Notes under the pieces: generated by a model | What the model was told of the DNA's origin: nothing | The model's database searches: none | What the model saw: only the letters and a program-made list of their open reading frames with translations | Made by a program: the position numbers and the translations under genes | In this document: positions 17,688 to 26,615 of the stretch, in pieces | Layout of the letters: the number at the start of each line of letters is the position of its first letter | How positions within the stretch are numbered: the first letter of the stretch is position 1 | Assembly: GCF_019443105.1 (NCBI RefSeq) | Contig: NZ_JAHZIJ010000001.1 | Location: 868,001 to 932,000, forward strand | DNA from: Paenibacillus oenotherae | GTDB lineage: Bacteria; Bacillota; Bacilli; Paenibacillales; Paenibacillaceae | Reading direction: 5' to 3' | DNA length: 64,000 bases

Positions 17688-20600
17688 TTATGAGATGTCG
17701 TGCAGCGGCTTGCCTGTCCTAAGGCTGATGAGGCGCATGTCATCCACGATGAAGCTGCCCGCGCCGCCTGCGGCGGTTCCCCGCAGGATGGCGTACACTT
17801 TCGCTTTGGCCGCTGTAGTTGGTGTTACGCCGGATTTCGATAAGGTGATATAGCCGCTTGTGGCATCCAGTTGCTCCACTTTGGCCGTTCCTACGATGAC
17901 ATTGCTCGCATCCAGGAAGTCGACATAAAGCTGAATTCTCGCGCCTGTCAGGCTTGCGGCATGAACCTGCCCGCTAACGGTGTACGCCGTATTGGGGGCA
18001 ACATTGACCAACTGCTGAATTTTTGCCGTATCTCCATTGGCTAGGCCCGAGCCGGTAATTTGCTGCGCCTGAGCCCCTTCAGCGACCGGAGTATTCACGG
18101 TCTGGAAGGACACCGTGATGCCCGCACTCGATGATTTGATCCAGTTATCCGCCACGCCGCTGCTGCCCGTATACGTTTCAAATCCGCCGTTCAGCAGCAG
18201 ATTGAGCGGACTGCTCACGGTCGTGACGTTAAGCGCGTTGCTCGCGGCCGAGACGTTCCCTGCCGCATCCTTCGCTTTTGCCGTGAAGGTATAAGCTGTG
18301 CCCGCTGTCAGGCCTGTTGCAGTAAATGCCGTTGTCGTGCCGCTCACGCTGCCGATCAGTGAGCTGCCGTTGTAGAGATCATAGCCGCTGACACCCACAT
18401 TGTCCGTCGATGCCGTCCAGGACAGTGCGACGGTTGTTTCTGTTGTACCAGTCTGAAGCAGAGATCCCGGCGCGCTTGGCGCCTCGGTATCCCCCGGCGG
18501 CGGCGCTTGCGTGACGCGCAGATCATCGACCGTGAAGTTGCCTGCTCCGCCTGCAGCAGTTCCCCGCAAGATGGCGTATACTTTCGCTTTGGCCGCTGTA
18601 GCCGGTGTTACGCCGGACTTCGTCAGGGTGATATAGCCGCTCGTGGCATCGAGCTGCTCCACTTTGGCCGTTCCGACGATGGCGTTGCTCGCATCCAGGA
18701 AGTCAACATAGAGCTGAACCTTCGCCCCGGTCAGGCTGGCCACGTTAAACTGGCCGCTGACGGTGTACGCCGTGCTCGGCGTCATGGTGACGAGCTGCTG
18801 AATCTTGGCACTATCCCCATTAGCCATACCAGAAGCGGTCATTTGCTGTGCTTGAATCCCTTCGGCAACAGGATTGCTTACGGTCTGGAAGACCGCTGAG
18901 GCGCCTGCGCTCGATGATTTGATCCAATTATCCGCGACGCCACTGCTGCCCGTGTAGGTTTCAAAACCGCCGTTCAGCAGCAGATTGGCACCGGTTGTCG
19001 TTACGCTGAACACTTGGCTGGCTGCCGACACGTTAGCCGCTGCATCCTTCGCATGAACGGTGAAGAGATAGGTCGTATTCGCCGTCAAGCCTGCTGCGGT
19101 AAAGGCTGTCGTCGTGCCGTTCACGCTGCCGATCAGTGTGCTGCCGTTATAAATGTCATAGCCGCTGACACCGATATTGTCCGTCGATGCTGTCCAGGAC
19201 AGCTGGACGGTCGTATCGGTTGTCGCATCCGCGCTCAGATTCGTCGGCGCGCTTGGCGCTTCGGTATCTGCGCCATCGCCCGCAAGGTGCAGCGCAGCGC
19301 TCCGTTCAGAACGGTTGCCCGCCGCATCCAGCGCCCGGACGGTGAACGCATAGGAGGTTGCCGTATCGACCGGGTCTACGGTGAAGCGGTTGGTTACGCT
19401 TGTGCCGAGCAACGTCTCACCGGCATAGATTTCGTAGCCGCTGACACCAACATTATCCGTCGATGGGAGCCAGACAAGGTCGAGACTCGTCCCGGTCCGA
19501 TTGTCCACTGCCAGACTTTGCGGGGTGGACGGCGCCTCGCCATCGGCGAGGGCGTCTCCGCGTGTTACGATTGTAATAGCTGGGCTTGCCGGGGAGAGAT
19601 TCCCCGCTCCATCCCGGGCTTTGACGGTGTACATATAGGTCGTGCCCGGCTGAAGCCCTGTATCTGTAAAGGTTGGCGTGCTGCTATGACCGATCACGGT
19701 ATTGTCGCGGAAGATGGCATAGCTCACCACGCCGACATTGTCGGTGGCGGGCTGCCAGCGCAGCGTCGCTTCCCGTTCGCTCCATGCTTCGGCTTCCAGT
19801 CCCAGCGGGGCAGCAGGCGCTTCGTCATCCGGGATGATCGTGGCGGCAAGCGGCTGGCTGAAGCCGGATACGTTGCCGGAGCCGTCTTTTGCCTTGACGG
19901 TGAAGGTGTACGGCACATTGGGCTGCAAGCCCACGACGACATAGGTCGGCAGCAGGCTGGATCCTGCCAGAACGCCATCCCGGTAAATGTCATAGCCGGT
20001 CACTGCGGCATTGTCCGTGGATGCCTCCCAGGTCAAGCTGATGCTATCTGAGGTGTAGCTGTTCATCTGAACACCGACCGGTACGCTTGGCGCTGTCTGA
20101 TCCGCTAACGTTGTCACGTTCACAGTGCCCTCCGCCGAGCGGTTGCCTGAACCGTCAAGGGCGGTGACGGCAAAGGTGTGCGCCGTGTTCGGTTTCAATC
20201 CCGTCACCAGGTAGGTTGTCGCGCTGCCGGGTTCTATGCGGATCACGGCTTGGTTCTGTTGAATCTCATAGGACACGACAGCCACATTGTCTGTCGCGGG
20301 CTGCCACGTTAACGTCACGCCGCTTTCGGTGACGGCTTCTGCCTGCACGACCGGTGTGGTTGGCGCTGCGGTGTCAGGTAGCAGTGTTGCTGTGAGAGCA
20401 GCGCTTGCGGCGGAGCGATTTCCAGCAGCATCATAGGCCCTTACGGTTATCGCATACGCATGGCCTGCTTCAAGGCCAGTGATGATTCCGCTAGTGTCCG
20501 TGAAGGTCCCCTTTACCACCCCATCGACTAGCACTTCATAGCCCGTAACACCCACGTTATCTGTACTCGCATTCCATGCCAGATCCGCATAGGTGCCCAT

Positions 20601-23600
20601 GGTATTTAGGAGCTGCAAGCCGCTTGGCGCGGTTGGAGCGGTGGTGTCGGCCATCGTACTGATCGCTACGAGTCCGCTTTCAGCCACCACTTGCCCTGCT
20701 GCATTTATCCCCTTGATCTGGAAGAGGTAACGTGTGGAAGGACGAAGATTTGTTACCTCGAACTGTCTGGTCGTTGTTTCTCCCACACGTTCAACACCTT
20801 GGTAGATTTCATAGTTCGCAATTCCAGCTTCTTCTGCATCATTCACTAGCCATTTCAGAGCGATGCTAGTGTCTGTTTTCGTATGCGAGACAGGAATGTT
20901 TTGCTCGGTAGGGTATGAGCCCCATACTTCGCGAACTGGTGCTTCTATACCAAGCTGGCGGTAATAATTGTAACCCCAACCTAACGCCTTCCCATCGCTT
21001 TGAACCGCAACACTATGACGTTCACCGGCAGAAACAGCAATAACCGAGCTATTATTTTTTATGAGGACCGGCAATGTTCGATTGTTTGTTCCGATACCGC
21101 CGCTTAACTGGCTATATTGGTTATCTCCCCATCCCCACATACTTCCATCATTCTGGACTGCTAGACTAAAAACTGCTCCAGCTGCAACAGCTTTAACTGA
21201 GCCAAGGCCCGATACTCGAACGGGAGATAAACGATTCGTAGTCGTCGTTCCATCTCCTAGTTGGCCCCATCCATTATTTCCCCAGGCCCAAACGCTGCCA
21301 TCGCTCTTGACTGCCAGATTATGCGCTTGGCCAGCAGCTATAGCAACAATGGAGTCTAGCTCCGGCACTTGAATAGGAAACGCTTGAGATGTTGTCGTTC
21401 CGTCACCAAGTTGACCAAATTGATTACTTCCCCATGTCCACACAGTCCCATCACTTTTAAGCGCTATACAGTGGAAACTACCTGTCGCTAAAGCAATAAT
21501 TGAGCTTAATCCGGGTACTTGAACAGGAGAGGCAGTGTGTAAGCCCCATCTCCATACACTTCCGTCATTTTTCACGGCGAAACTATGATTCCAGCCAGCC
21601 TCCGCGAATTTGACATCATTCAGGTTGAGCACTCTTACAGGCGCCGATCTAGTAATATTCGTGCCGTCTCCTAGTTCTTGATATGCGTTAGTTCCCCATG
21701 CCCAAACGCTCCCATCACTTTTGACCGCTAGATTATGTGAATAACCAGCAGATATAGACACAATCGAATCTATCCCTGGAACTAATATTGGATTACTTCC
21801 ACCGATAGTATCGCCTACTTGTCCATCGAGATTATAACCGTACGCCAATACTGTTCCGTCAGATTTTAGCGCTAAGGTATGCAGACGATCCGTATCTATC
21901 TCAACTATCGAGCTCAAGCTTTGCGATTCAACCGGGCTATGAACAGTTAGAAGCGTACCGTCTCCCCAGCCATCAATTCCTATTGATCCCCACATCACCA
22001 ATGAACCGTCACTTTTAACGCCAACACTATGATATTCGCCTACCGAGACATTAACGATCCCTTCCAACTCTGGCATTTGAGTCGGCGTATTCTCATAGTT
22101 TTTATTCGCTGCTCCTCCTAGTTGCCCCTCTTGATTTCGTCCCCAAACCCAAACGGTTCCATCACTTCTAACTGCTGTTCTATGAAAACGGCCATCCTCT
22201 ATTGCAACAACATCAGTTAACCCAGGCACTTGTACCGGAGACACCGTAGAATACGTTGTATTACCTTCTTGCTTTGTAACCCCCCACATCCAAACACTTC
22301 CATCACTTTTAAGCGCTGTACTGTGGAAGTCGCCTGCCGATACCGCAACGACAGAATTTAAACCAGATAATTGAACAGGAGTATTATTACTCGCTCCAGA
22401 ACCGTTTGTAAGTCCCCAACCCCATACTGTCCCGTCGCTTTTGACCGCTAGACTATGATTGCTGCCAACCGCTACAGCAACAACGGAGTCCAATCCGATT
22501 ACTTGAACAGGCGAGAGTCGGTTTGTATTCGAGCCGTCTCCCAGTTGACCATAGGAATTATCTCCCCATGCCCATACCGTACCGTCCCGCTTGATCGCTA
22601 AACTGTAATTGCCTCCTGCTACTACAGAGATAACGGAGCTTAAACCGGAGAGCTGCACAGGTTCATATCTGTTTACCTCTGTACCGTCACCCAGTTGACC
22701 GTAATTATTACGTCCCCATGTCCAGACCGTACCATCGCTTATAACCGCAATACTATGTTGGTTTCCGGCCGCTATTGATACTACTGAAGTTAGAGATGGA
22801 ACAAGAATTGGAGAATACCTTGGTAATCCACTTAGACCATCACCCAATTGCCCATATGAATTCTGCCCCCATGCCCACAAACTCCCATCATATTGAACTA
22901 CTAGATGGTGCCCATACCCTGATGCTGTTGCAATAATGGAATTAATATTCTTTGTAGGGGCTGGTGTGTTTCTATTATTAAAACTTCCATTGCCTAATTG
23001 CCAAAAGTTATTACTTCCCCATGTCATCACAGTTCCATCTGTTTGAAGAGCAATACTATGATTTGCGCCTATTGCAATTTCAGTTATACTTAATTCGGAC
23101 AAATGAACAGGTGAGCTTCTATTAACAAAAGTTCCATCCCCCAATTGGCCGTAATTATTATTCCCCCATCTCCAGACAGATCCATCGCCGCTTACCGCAA
23201 TATTGTGGTTACTTCCGGACTTTATTTCAACAATACCGTCCAAACCAGATACTTTAACAGGATAGAAATAATTCAAAGTTCCATTGCCTAATTGACCGCT
23301 GCCATTATTACCCCAGGTCCAGACTGTCCCATCGGTTTTCAGAGCCACACTATGATAATATCCGGCTGCTACAGCTACGACCCCGCTCAGGTTCGTTACT
23401 TGGACAGGGACGCTTTTATTAGCATATGTCCAATCGCCGAGCTTCTGATAAGAATTTTCTCCCCACGTCCAAACAGTTCCATCACTTTTCACTGCCATAC
23501 TATGATTGTTCCCAGCCGCTACAGCTACAACATCACTTAAACCAGTAACTTGGACAGGACTGCTCCTATTTGTAGTCGTGCCGTCCCCTAACTGTCCATA

Positions 23601-24227
23601 GGTATTATCTCCCCAAGACCACACCGTCCCGTCATTTTTTAAAACTAAGTTGTATTCGCTTCCGGCCGCTACAGCTTCAATCTCGCTTAATCCTACCACT
23701 TGTTCAGGTACTGGCTTTAGAACGACTACACCTTGCCCCAATTGCCCCTTGTAATTCCTTCCCCACGACCATACCGTTCCATCTTTTTTTAGGGCTAGTG
23801 TATGATCAGTTCCGCCAGACAACGTTTCCACATCTGCAATCCCTTCAACTAGAACAGGGGTATTCCCGATCGAGCTTACTTTCTCTGCGCCTGTACCAAG
23901 TTGACCATAGGAATTATTCCCCCATGCCCATAAGGAGCCATCCGCTTTAATTGCAAAAGAGAAATCATACCCCGCGCTTACTTTCACAAAACCATTTGAA
24001 ACAGGCGGCTCTGCTCCGCCTTCAATCTCTGCTGTAATCTGATTGATCATATTGCCATTGTGATCGTACGTGTAGCTTGTCCGATATTGCTTGCCATCCT
24101 TCTCAAATTCAATTTGGGACAGTCTATTATTGTCATCATAAATATAGATCATTGGCCCCGCATAGGCTGTAGTCTGCACTAACATGATTACAACGAATAC
24201 GAGCAAAATAACTTTCTTGAAGTTCAA
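17688..24227 (-). CDS. Giant secreted RCC1-repeat / FN3 / CBM-like protein (cassette 2)
   Basis: 2,179 residues, paralogue of 2111-8770 with the same architecture: signal peptide (1-23, ending AYA), one YD-like motif (QYRTSYTYDHNGN), 21 RCC1 units (about 80-1086), seven FN3 (about 1115-1745), CBM-like (about 1750-1909), FN3, second CBM-like (about 2004-2165) and a short tail. The start is a TTG at 24227 behind GGGAAGGG. FN3 and CBM modules are closely similar between the two paralogues while RCC1 units are more diverged. It lies 145 bp upstream of the complete RHS toxin gene. An extracellular scaffold, adhesin or delivery partner for the RHS toxin is inferred from the conserved pairing; no catalytic motif was seen. 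Confidence 0.93.
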   Translation of the reverse strand: MNFKKVILLVFVVIMLVQTTAYAGPMIYIYDDNNRLSQIEFEKDGKQYRTSYTYDHNGNMINQITAEIEGGAEPPVSNGFVKVSAGYDFSFAIKADGSLWAWGNNSYGQLGTGAEKVSSIGNTPVLVEGIADVETLSGGTDHTLALKKDGTVWSWGRNYKGQLGQGVVVLKPVPEQVVGLSEIEAVAAGSEYNLVLKNDGTVWSWGDNTYGQLGDGTTTNRSSPVQVTGLSDVVAVAAGNNHSMAVKSDGTVWTWGENSYQKLGDWTYANKSVPVQVTNLSGVVAVAAGYYHSVALKTDGTVWTWGNNGSGQLGNGTLNYFYPVKVSGLDGIVEIKSGSNHNIAVSGDGSVWRWGNNNYGQLGDGTFVNRSSPVHLSELSITEIAIGANHSIALQTDGTVMTWGSNNFWQLGNGSFNNRNTPAPTKNINSIIATASGYGHHLVVQYDGSLWAWGQNSYGQLGDGLSGLPRYSPILVPSLTSVVSIAAGNQHSIAVISDGTVWTWGRNNYGQLGDGTEVNRYEPVQLSGLSSVISVVAGGNYSLAIKRDGTVWAWGDNSYGQLGDGSNTNRLSPVQVIGLDSVVAVAVGSNHSLAVKSDGTVWGWGLTNGSGASNNTPVQLSGLNSVVAVSAGDFHSTALKSDGSVWMWGVTKQEGNTTYSTVSPVQVPGLTDVVAIEDGRFHRTAVRSDGTVWVWGRNQEGQLGGAANKNYENTPTQMPELEGIVNVSVGEYHSVGVKSDGSLVMWGSIGIDGWGDGTLLTVHSPVESQSLSSIVEIDTDRLHTLALKSDGTVLAYGYNLDGQVGDTIGGSNPILVPGIDSIVSISAGYSHNLAVKSDGSVWAWGTNAYQELGDGTNITRSAPVRVLNLNDVKFAEAGWNHSFAVKNDGSVWRWGLHTASPVQVPGLSSIIALATGSFHCIALKSDGTVWTWGSNQFGQLGDGTTTSQAFPIQVPELDSIVAIAAGQAHNLAVKSDGSVWAWGNNGWGQLGDGTTTTNRLSPVRVSGLGSVKAVAAGAVFSLAVQNDGSMWGWGDNQYSQLSGGIGTNNRTLPVLIKNNSSVIAVSAGERHSVAVQSDGKALGWGYNYYRQLGIEAPVREVWGSYPTEQNIPVSHTKTDTSIALKWLVNDAEEAGIANYEIYQGVERVGETTTRQFEVTNLRPSTRYLFQIKGINAAGQVVAESGLVAISTMADTTAPTAPSGLQLLNTMGTYADLAWNASTDNVGVTGYEVLVDGVVKGTFTDTSGIITGLEAGHAYAITVRAYDAAGNRSAASAALTATLLPDTAAPTTPVVQAEAVTESGVTLTWQPATDNVAVVSYEIQQNQAVIRIEPGSATTYLVTGLKPNTAHTFAVTALDGSGNRSAEGTVNVTTLADQTAPSVPVGVQMNSYTSDSISLTWEASTDNAAVTGYDIYRDGVLAGSSLLPTYVVVGLQPNVPYTFTVKAKDGSGNVSGFSQPLAATIIPDDEAPAAPLGLEAEAWSEREATLRWQPATDNVGVVSYAIFRDNTVIGHSSTPTFTDTGLQPGTTYMYTVKARDGAGNLSPASPAITIVTRGDALADGEAPSTPQSLAVDNRTGTSLDLVWLPSTDNVGVSGYEIYAGETLLGTSVTNRFTVDPVDTATSYAFTVRALDAAGNRSERSAALHLAGDGADTEAPSAPTNLSADATTDTTVQLSWTASTDNIGVSGYDIYNGSTLIGSVNGTTTAFTAAGLTANTTYLFTVHAKDAAANVSAASQVFSVTTTGANLLLNGGFETYTGSSGVADNWIKSSSAGASAVFQTVSNPVAEGIQAQQMTASGMANGDSAKIQQLVTMTPSTAYTVSGQFNVASLTGAKVQLYVDFLDASNAIVGTAKVEQLDATSGYITLTKSGVTPATAAKAKVYAILRGTAAGGAGNFTVDDLRVTQAPPPGDTEAPSAPGSLLQTGTTETTVALSWTASTDNVGVSGYDLYNGSSLIGSVSGTTTAFTATGLTAGTAYTFTAKAKDAAGNVSAASNALNVTTVSSPLNLLLNGGFETYTGSSGVADNWIKSSSAGITVSFQTVNTPVAEGAQAQQITGSGLANGDTAKIQQLVNVAPNTAYTVSGQVHAASLTGARIQLYVDFLDASNVIVGTAKVEQLDATSGYITLSKSGVTPTTAAKAKVYAILRGTAAGGAGSFIVDDMRLISLRTGKPLHDIS

Positions 24228-24572
24228 TGATAACCCTTCCCCTCAACAGTTCTTGATAAATACCCTATCTTCCATTTCTAACAAACAATAATTTCTATAA
24301 AAAATTATCACCTAAAAATTGCTTAACGTCTGATATATTATCCTAAAAACAAAGGAAATGATAGGTCGTTTTATTAAAGAATGACTTAAAATATTAAGGA
24401 ATCCCAATTACATAATCACAAACAAAAATAAGCCGCCCCCCAGATCCTCACAGATCCTACGAGACGACCCTTCGCCTATCTTTTCATCTACCGACTTTTC
24501 ACCAACAACTCTATTGCTTCTTGCACAATCTCTTCCTGCCGGTTGTTCCTCGAAATTGCATTGCTTCAAATG
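24228..24572. other. Promoter-bearing gap with a tiny coding relic
   Basis: The first ~180 bp upstream of the giant gene are AT-rich and presumably hold its promoter. On the minus strand 24488-24556 encodes a helical tail (RNNRQEEIVQEAIELLVKSR then stop) with no start, probably the last codons of a lost gene. Nothing else is recognised. Confidence 0.35.
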
Positions 24573-25274
24573 TTACTTACAAAACATATTTATATCATCT
24601 AAAGCTGAATGTGCGTGCCCTCTAACAAACGAACTCTCATCTTTTAATGCATCATTGATAAGTGGAATAATCAGTTCCTTATTAACTGTTGCATGTATTC
24701 TTGCGATATGACCAAAGCAAAGAATTGCTATCCCTCTTATATTTTCGTTTTTATGCTGAGTATAATGAACCATCAGTTCCTGTACAAACTCCCCATCGTC
24801 CGCATTAAAAGTCAGGGAAAGCAAGCCGTTTACGATTGTACCAGGATTATCGGAATTAATCAGGTTCATGATCTCTTGATTTTCTTCTATGTTGGTGCTG
24901 TATCGTTCCACTCGCTCGTGAACAATATCATCTAGTACCTTTTCGAAGGATTCGATTTCCTGCCTTATTTGTTGAGCAGATTCATTATTTGCAGTTCTAA
25001 GTTTTTCAAATGCATGAATTAAACGTTTCTTTGTTTGAATTTCTTTATCCGTTTGTTTTAGGATACTTCGTCTATCTCTATACATGATGTAGTGTTTTTT
25101 GAAGTTCTGCCGGGCCTCTGCAAGTGAATAATCTTGATTGGGACCACCCCAAACTTTATCTGCGGGGGGATCATCTTGGCCATCATCTTCCCAATTACAT
25201 AAGCAACAAATCTCCCAACCTCGTCTTTCCTCCAGTGTGGGATAACCACAGCAAGGACAATTATATCTGTTCAT
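24573..25274 (-). CDS. CPCC cysteine-rich domain fused to HEAT-like repeats
   Basis: 233 residues. Residues 1-65 match the small CPCC family: CPCCGYPTLEE, then ICCLCNWEDDGQDDPP and LAEARQNFKKHY, with cysteines at 6, 8, 9, 23, 24 and 26 suited to metal binding. Residues about 70-125 are helical and charged. Residues about 130-233 look like HEAT repeats (IRGIAILCFGHIARIH; FVRGHAHSALDDI). It starts two bases after the previous gene's stop and shares an operon with it. CPCC and HEAT proteins are common next to polymorphic toxins, so an immunity role upstream of this toxin cassette is plausible but not shown. Confidence 0.8.
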   Translation of the reverse strand: MNRYNCPCCGYPTLEERRGWEICCLCNWEDDGQDDPPADKVWGGPNQDYSLAEARQNFKKHYIMYRDRRSILKQTDKEIQTKKRLIHAFEKLRTANNESAQQIRQEIESFEKVLDDIVHERVERYSTNIEENQEIMNLINSDNPGTIVNGLLSLTFNADDGEFVQELMVHYTQHKNENIRGIAILCFGHIARIHATVNKELIIPLINDALKDESSFVRGHAHSALDDINMFCK

Positions 25275-25275
25275 A

Positions 25276-25950
25276 TTAGTTGCCCCTTTTCATCTCACCT
25301 ACCCAAACATGCCCGACTTTCACATTAAAAACTGTATCGAAAGTACCACTCAAATTTATAGGGTCAATCCTATATGCTTTTTCCTTAATATACTCAATAT
25401 CCTTTTGTGTTCTATATCCTAAATTTACATCTTCCTGAAGTTCGGAAAGCAAATAATGATCTGCATCAATATGAAGCGCCCAATCAAAATGCGATAAAGA
25501 CACTGTGCCCTCATAGAGAGCAGTAGGGAATGATCTATGTTCATTACTCTTATCAAAAGTATTGTTGTAAAAGTCTAAACACTCACGAAAAGCAACAACA
25601 ATTTGTGAATTTATAAAATGGGGATGATATAACCAAATTTTTAGATAAAATGGCTCATTTAGTTGTTTTAACCGTTGGTACCAAGATAAATAAACCTGTA
25701 TCATTGCCCTAAATATTAATCGAGAATACCACATCGGAGGATTACGTCTAGTCAACCTGTAAAATGGGTCAATCCATAACTTTACATAGTCTCTATTGTT
25801 ACGAAATAATTGTTCAATGTCCAAATCAATATGACGTTGTTTCCATTGTTCAATCTGCTTAATTCTACGCTTCCAACCACGGACTTTCTTTTTGTTTGCA
25901 AATGGATTTGCCATAATCCCTTCATGCCCTCCACATAAACCGCCACCCAT
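25276..25950 (-). CDS. Hypothetical protein, toxin-locus neighbour
   Basis: About 224 residues starting MGGGLCGGHEG. This start was chosen because TAGGAGTG lies eight bases upstream, and because a longer reading (to 26040) would run back through an intrinsic terminator at 25993-26029. The N-terminus is strongly basic (ANKKKVRGWKRRIKQIEQWK); the middle is aromatic and helical (WYSRLIFRAMIQVYLSWYQR) with no clear membrane segment; the C-terminus is mixed. It is followed with a one-base gap by the CPCC-HEAT gene. No family is recognised. It may be an immunity protein or an effector; context is the only clue. Confidence 0.65.
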   Translation of the reverse strand: MGGGLCGGHEGIMANPFANKKKVRGWKRRIKQIEQWKQRHIDLDIEQLFRNNRDYVKLWIDPFYRLTRRNPPMWYSRLIFRAMIQVYLSWYQRLKQLNEPFYLKIWLYHPHFINSQIVVAFRECLDFYNNTFDKSNEHRSFPTALYEGTVSLSHFDWALHIDADHYLLSELQEDVNLGYRTQKDIEYIKEKAYRIDPINLSGTFDTVFNVKVGHVWVGEMKRGN

Positions 25951-25992
25951 GTGTATCACTCCTAGCTCATTAACATTACTATAATTATCCAT

Positions 25993-26029
25993 AAAAACAA
26001 AGAACCCCCCGCTATGTTGGATGGGTTCT
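25993..26029 (-). terminator. Intrinsic terminator downstream of the DoxX gene
   Basis: Minus strand AGAACCC ... GGGTTCT followed by TTTGTTTTTA. It separates the DoxX gene from the 25276-25950 gene. Confidence 0.75.
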
Positions 26030-26134
26030 GACACCGTCACATCTTGTTTAATCTTTTCTCGCCAGGAGTGAACAACAACTAAAAGGATGTAGAAGTGTTC
26101 ACTAAAAATACTTCCTTATCTTATAATTGCCCAC

Positions 26135-26533
26135 TTAACCCTTCCTCACAAAAGGCATCAGCTTCCGCACTCTTTCATCGACCAGCCACAGTCCTCCCCA
26201 GGCTAGCGCGGCAAAGATGACAGGAGACAGCGTGTGGGAGAAGAGCGGAGAATCCATTCGAACATGAATAGCAATTGCGCCGCCAAAATACCCCGTAAGC
26301 AGCACGACACCCAGGAAGGAGGTACGCGGAACCGCATACAGCAGGATAGATAGAAGCCCCAGCGAGGCAATGACCGCAATATGATGTTCTGCAAATCCAA
26401 GCTCGACTGTTCCTTCTACCACAACAGCAGGCTTGAAAAATTTAGATATACTGTCAAACAGCATAAACAGAATAACAAGCCCTCTCATAATTCGCGCCGT
26501 CCACAGACGGCCTTTGGAAATGTTGCTGTTCAT
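26135..26533 (-). CDS. DoxX-like integral membrane protein
   Basis: About 132 residues with four predicted membrane helices: ARIMRGLVILFMLFDSISKF, the stretch around VIASLGLLSILLYAVP, FLGVVLLTGYFGGAIAIHVR, and VIFAALAWGGLWLV. The pattern (first helix with D and K, second-third helix with TGYFGGAIA.H.R) fits the DoxX family of small membrane proteins. The ATG at 26533 has GAGGGG nine bases upstream; a TTG six bases earlier is possible. Substrate or partner is unknown. It is followed by a terminator and is on the same strand as the TerD-vWA gene 83 bp upstream, so it may be co-transcribed. Confidence 0.8.
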   Translation of the reverse strand: MNSNISKGRLWTARIMRGLVILFMLFDSISKFFKPAVVVEGTVELGFAEHHIAVIASLGLLSILLYAVPRTSFLGVVLLTGYFGGAIAIHVRMDSPLFSHTLSPVIFAALAWGGLWLVDERVRKLMPFVRKG

Positions 26534-26615
26534 AAACAATCCCCTCTCTCACAATGATGGTATGAACACATCGTAGCACATCATTGAACCTCGGATTTCT
26601 TATGGATTGCTCACA

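Noticed and set aside
19014-20051. Plus-strand 345-codon frame opposite cassette 2
   Set aside because: Antisense to FN3 domains of the giant protein; same artefact as in cassette 1.
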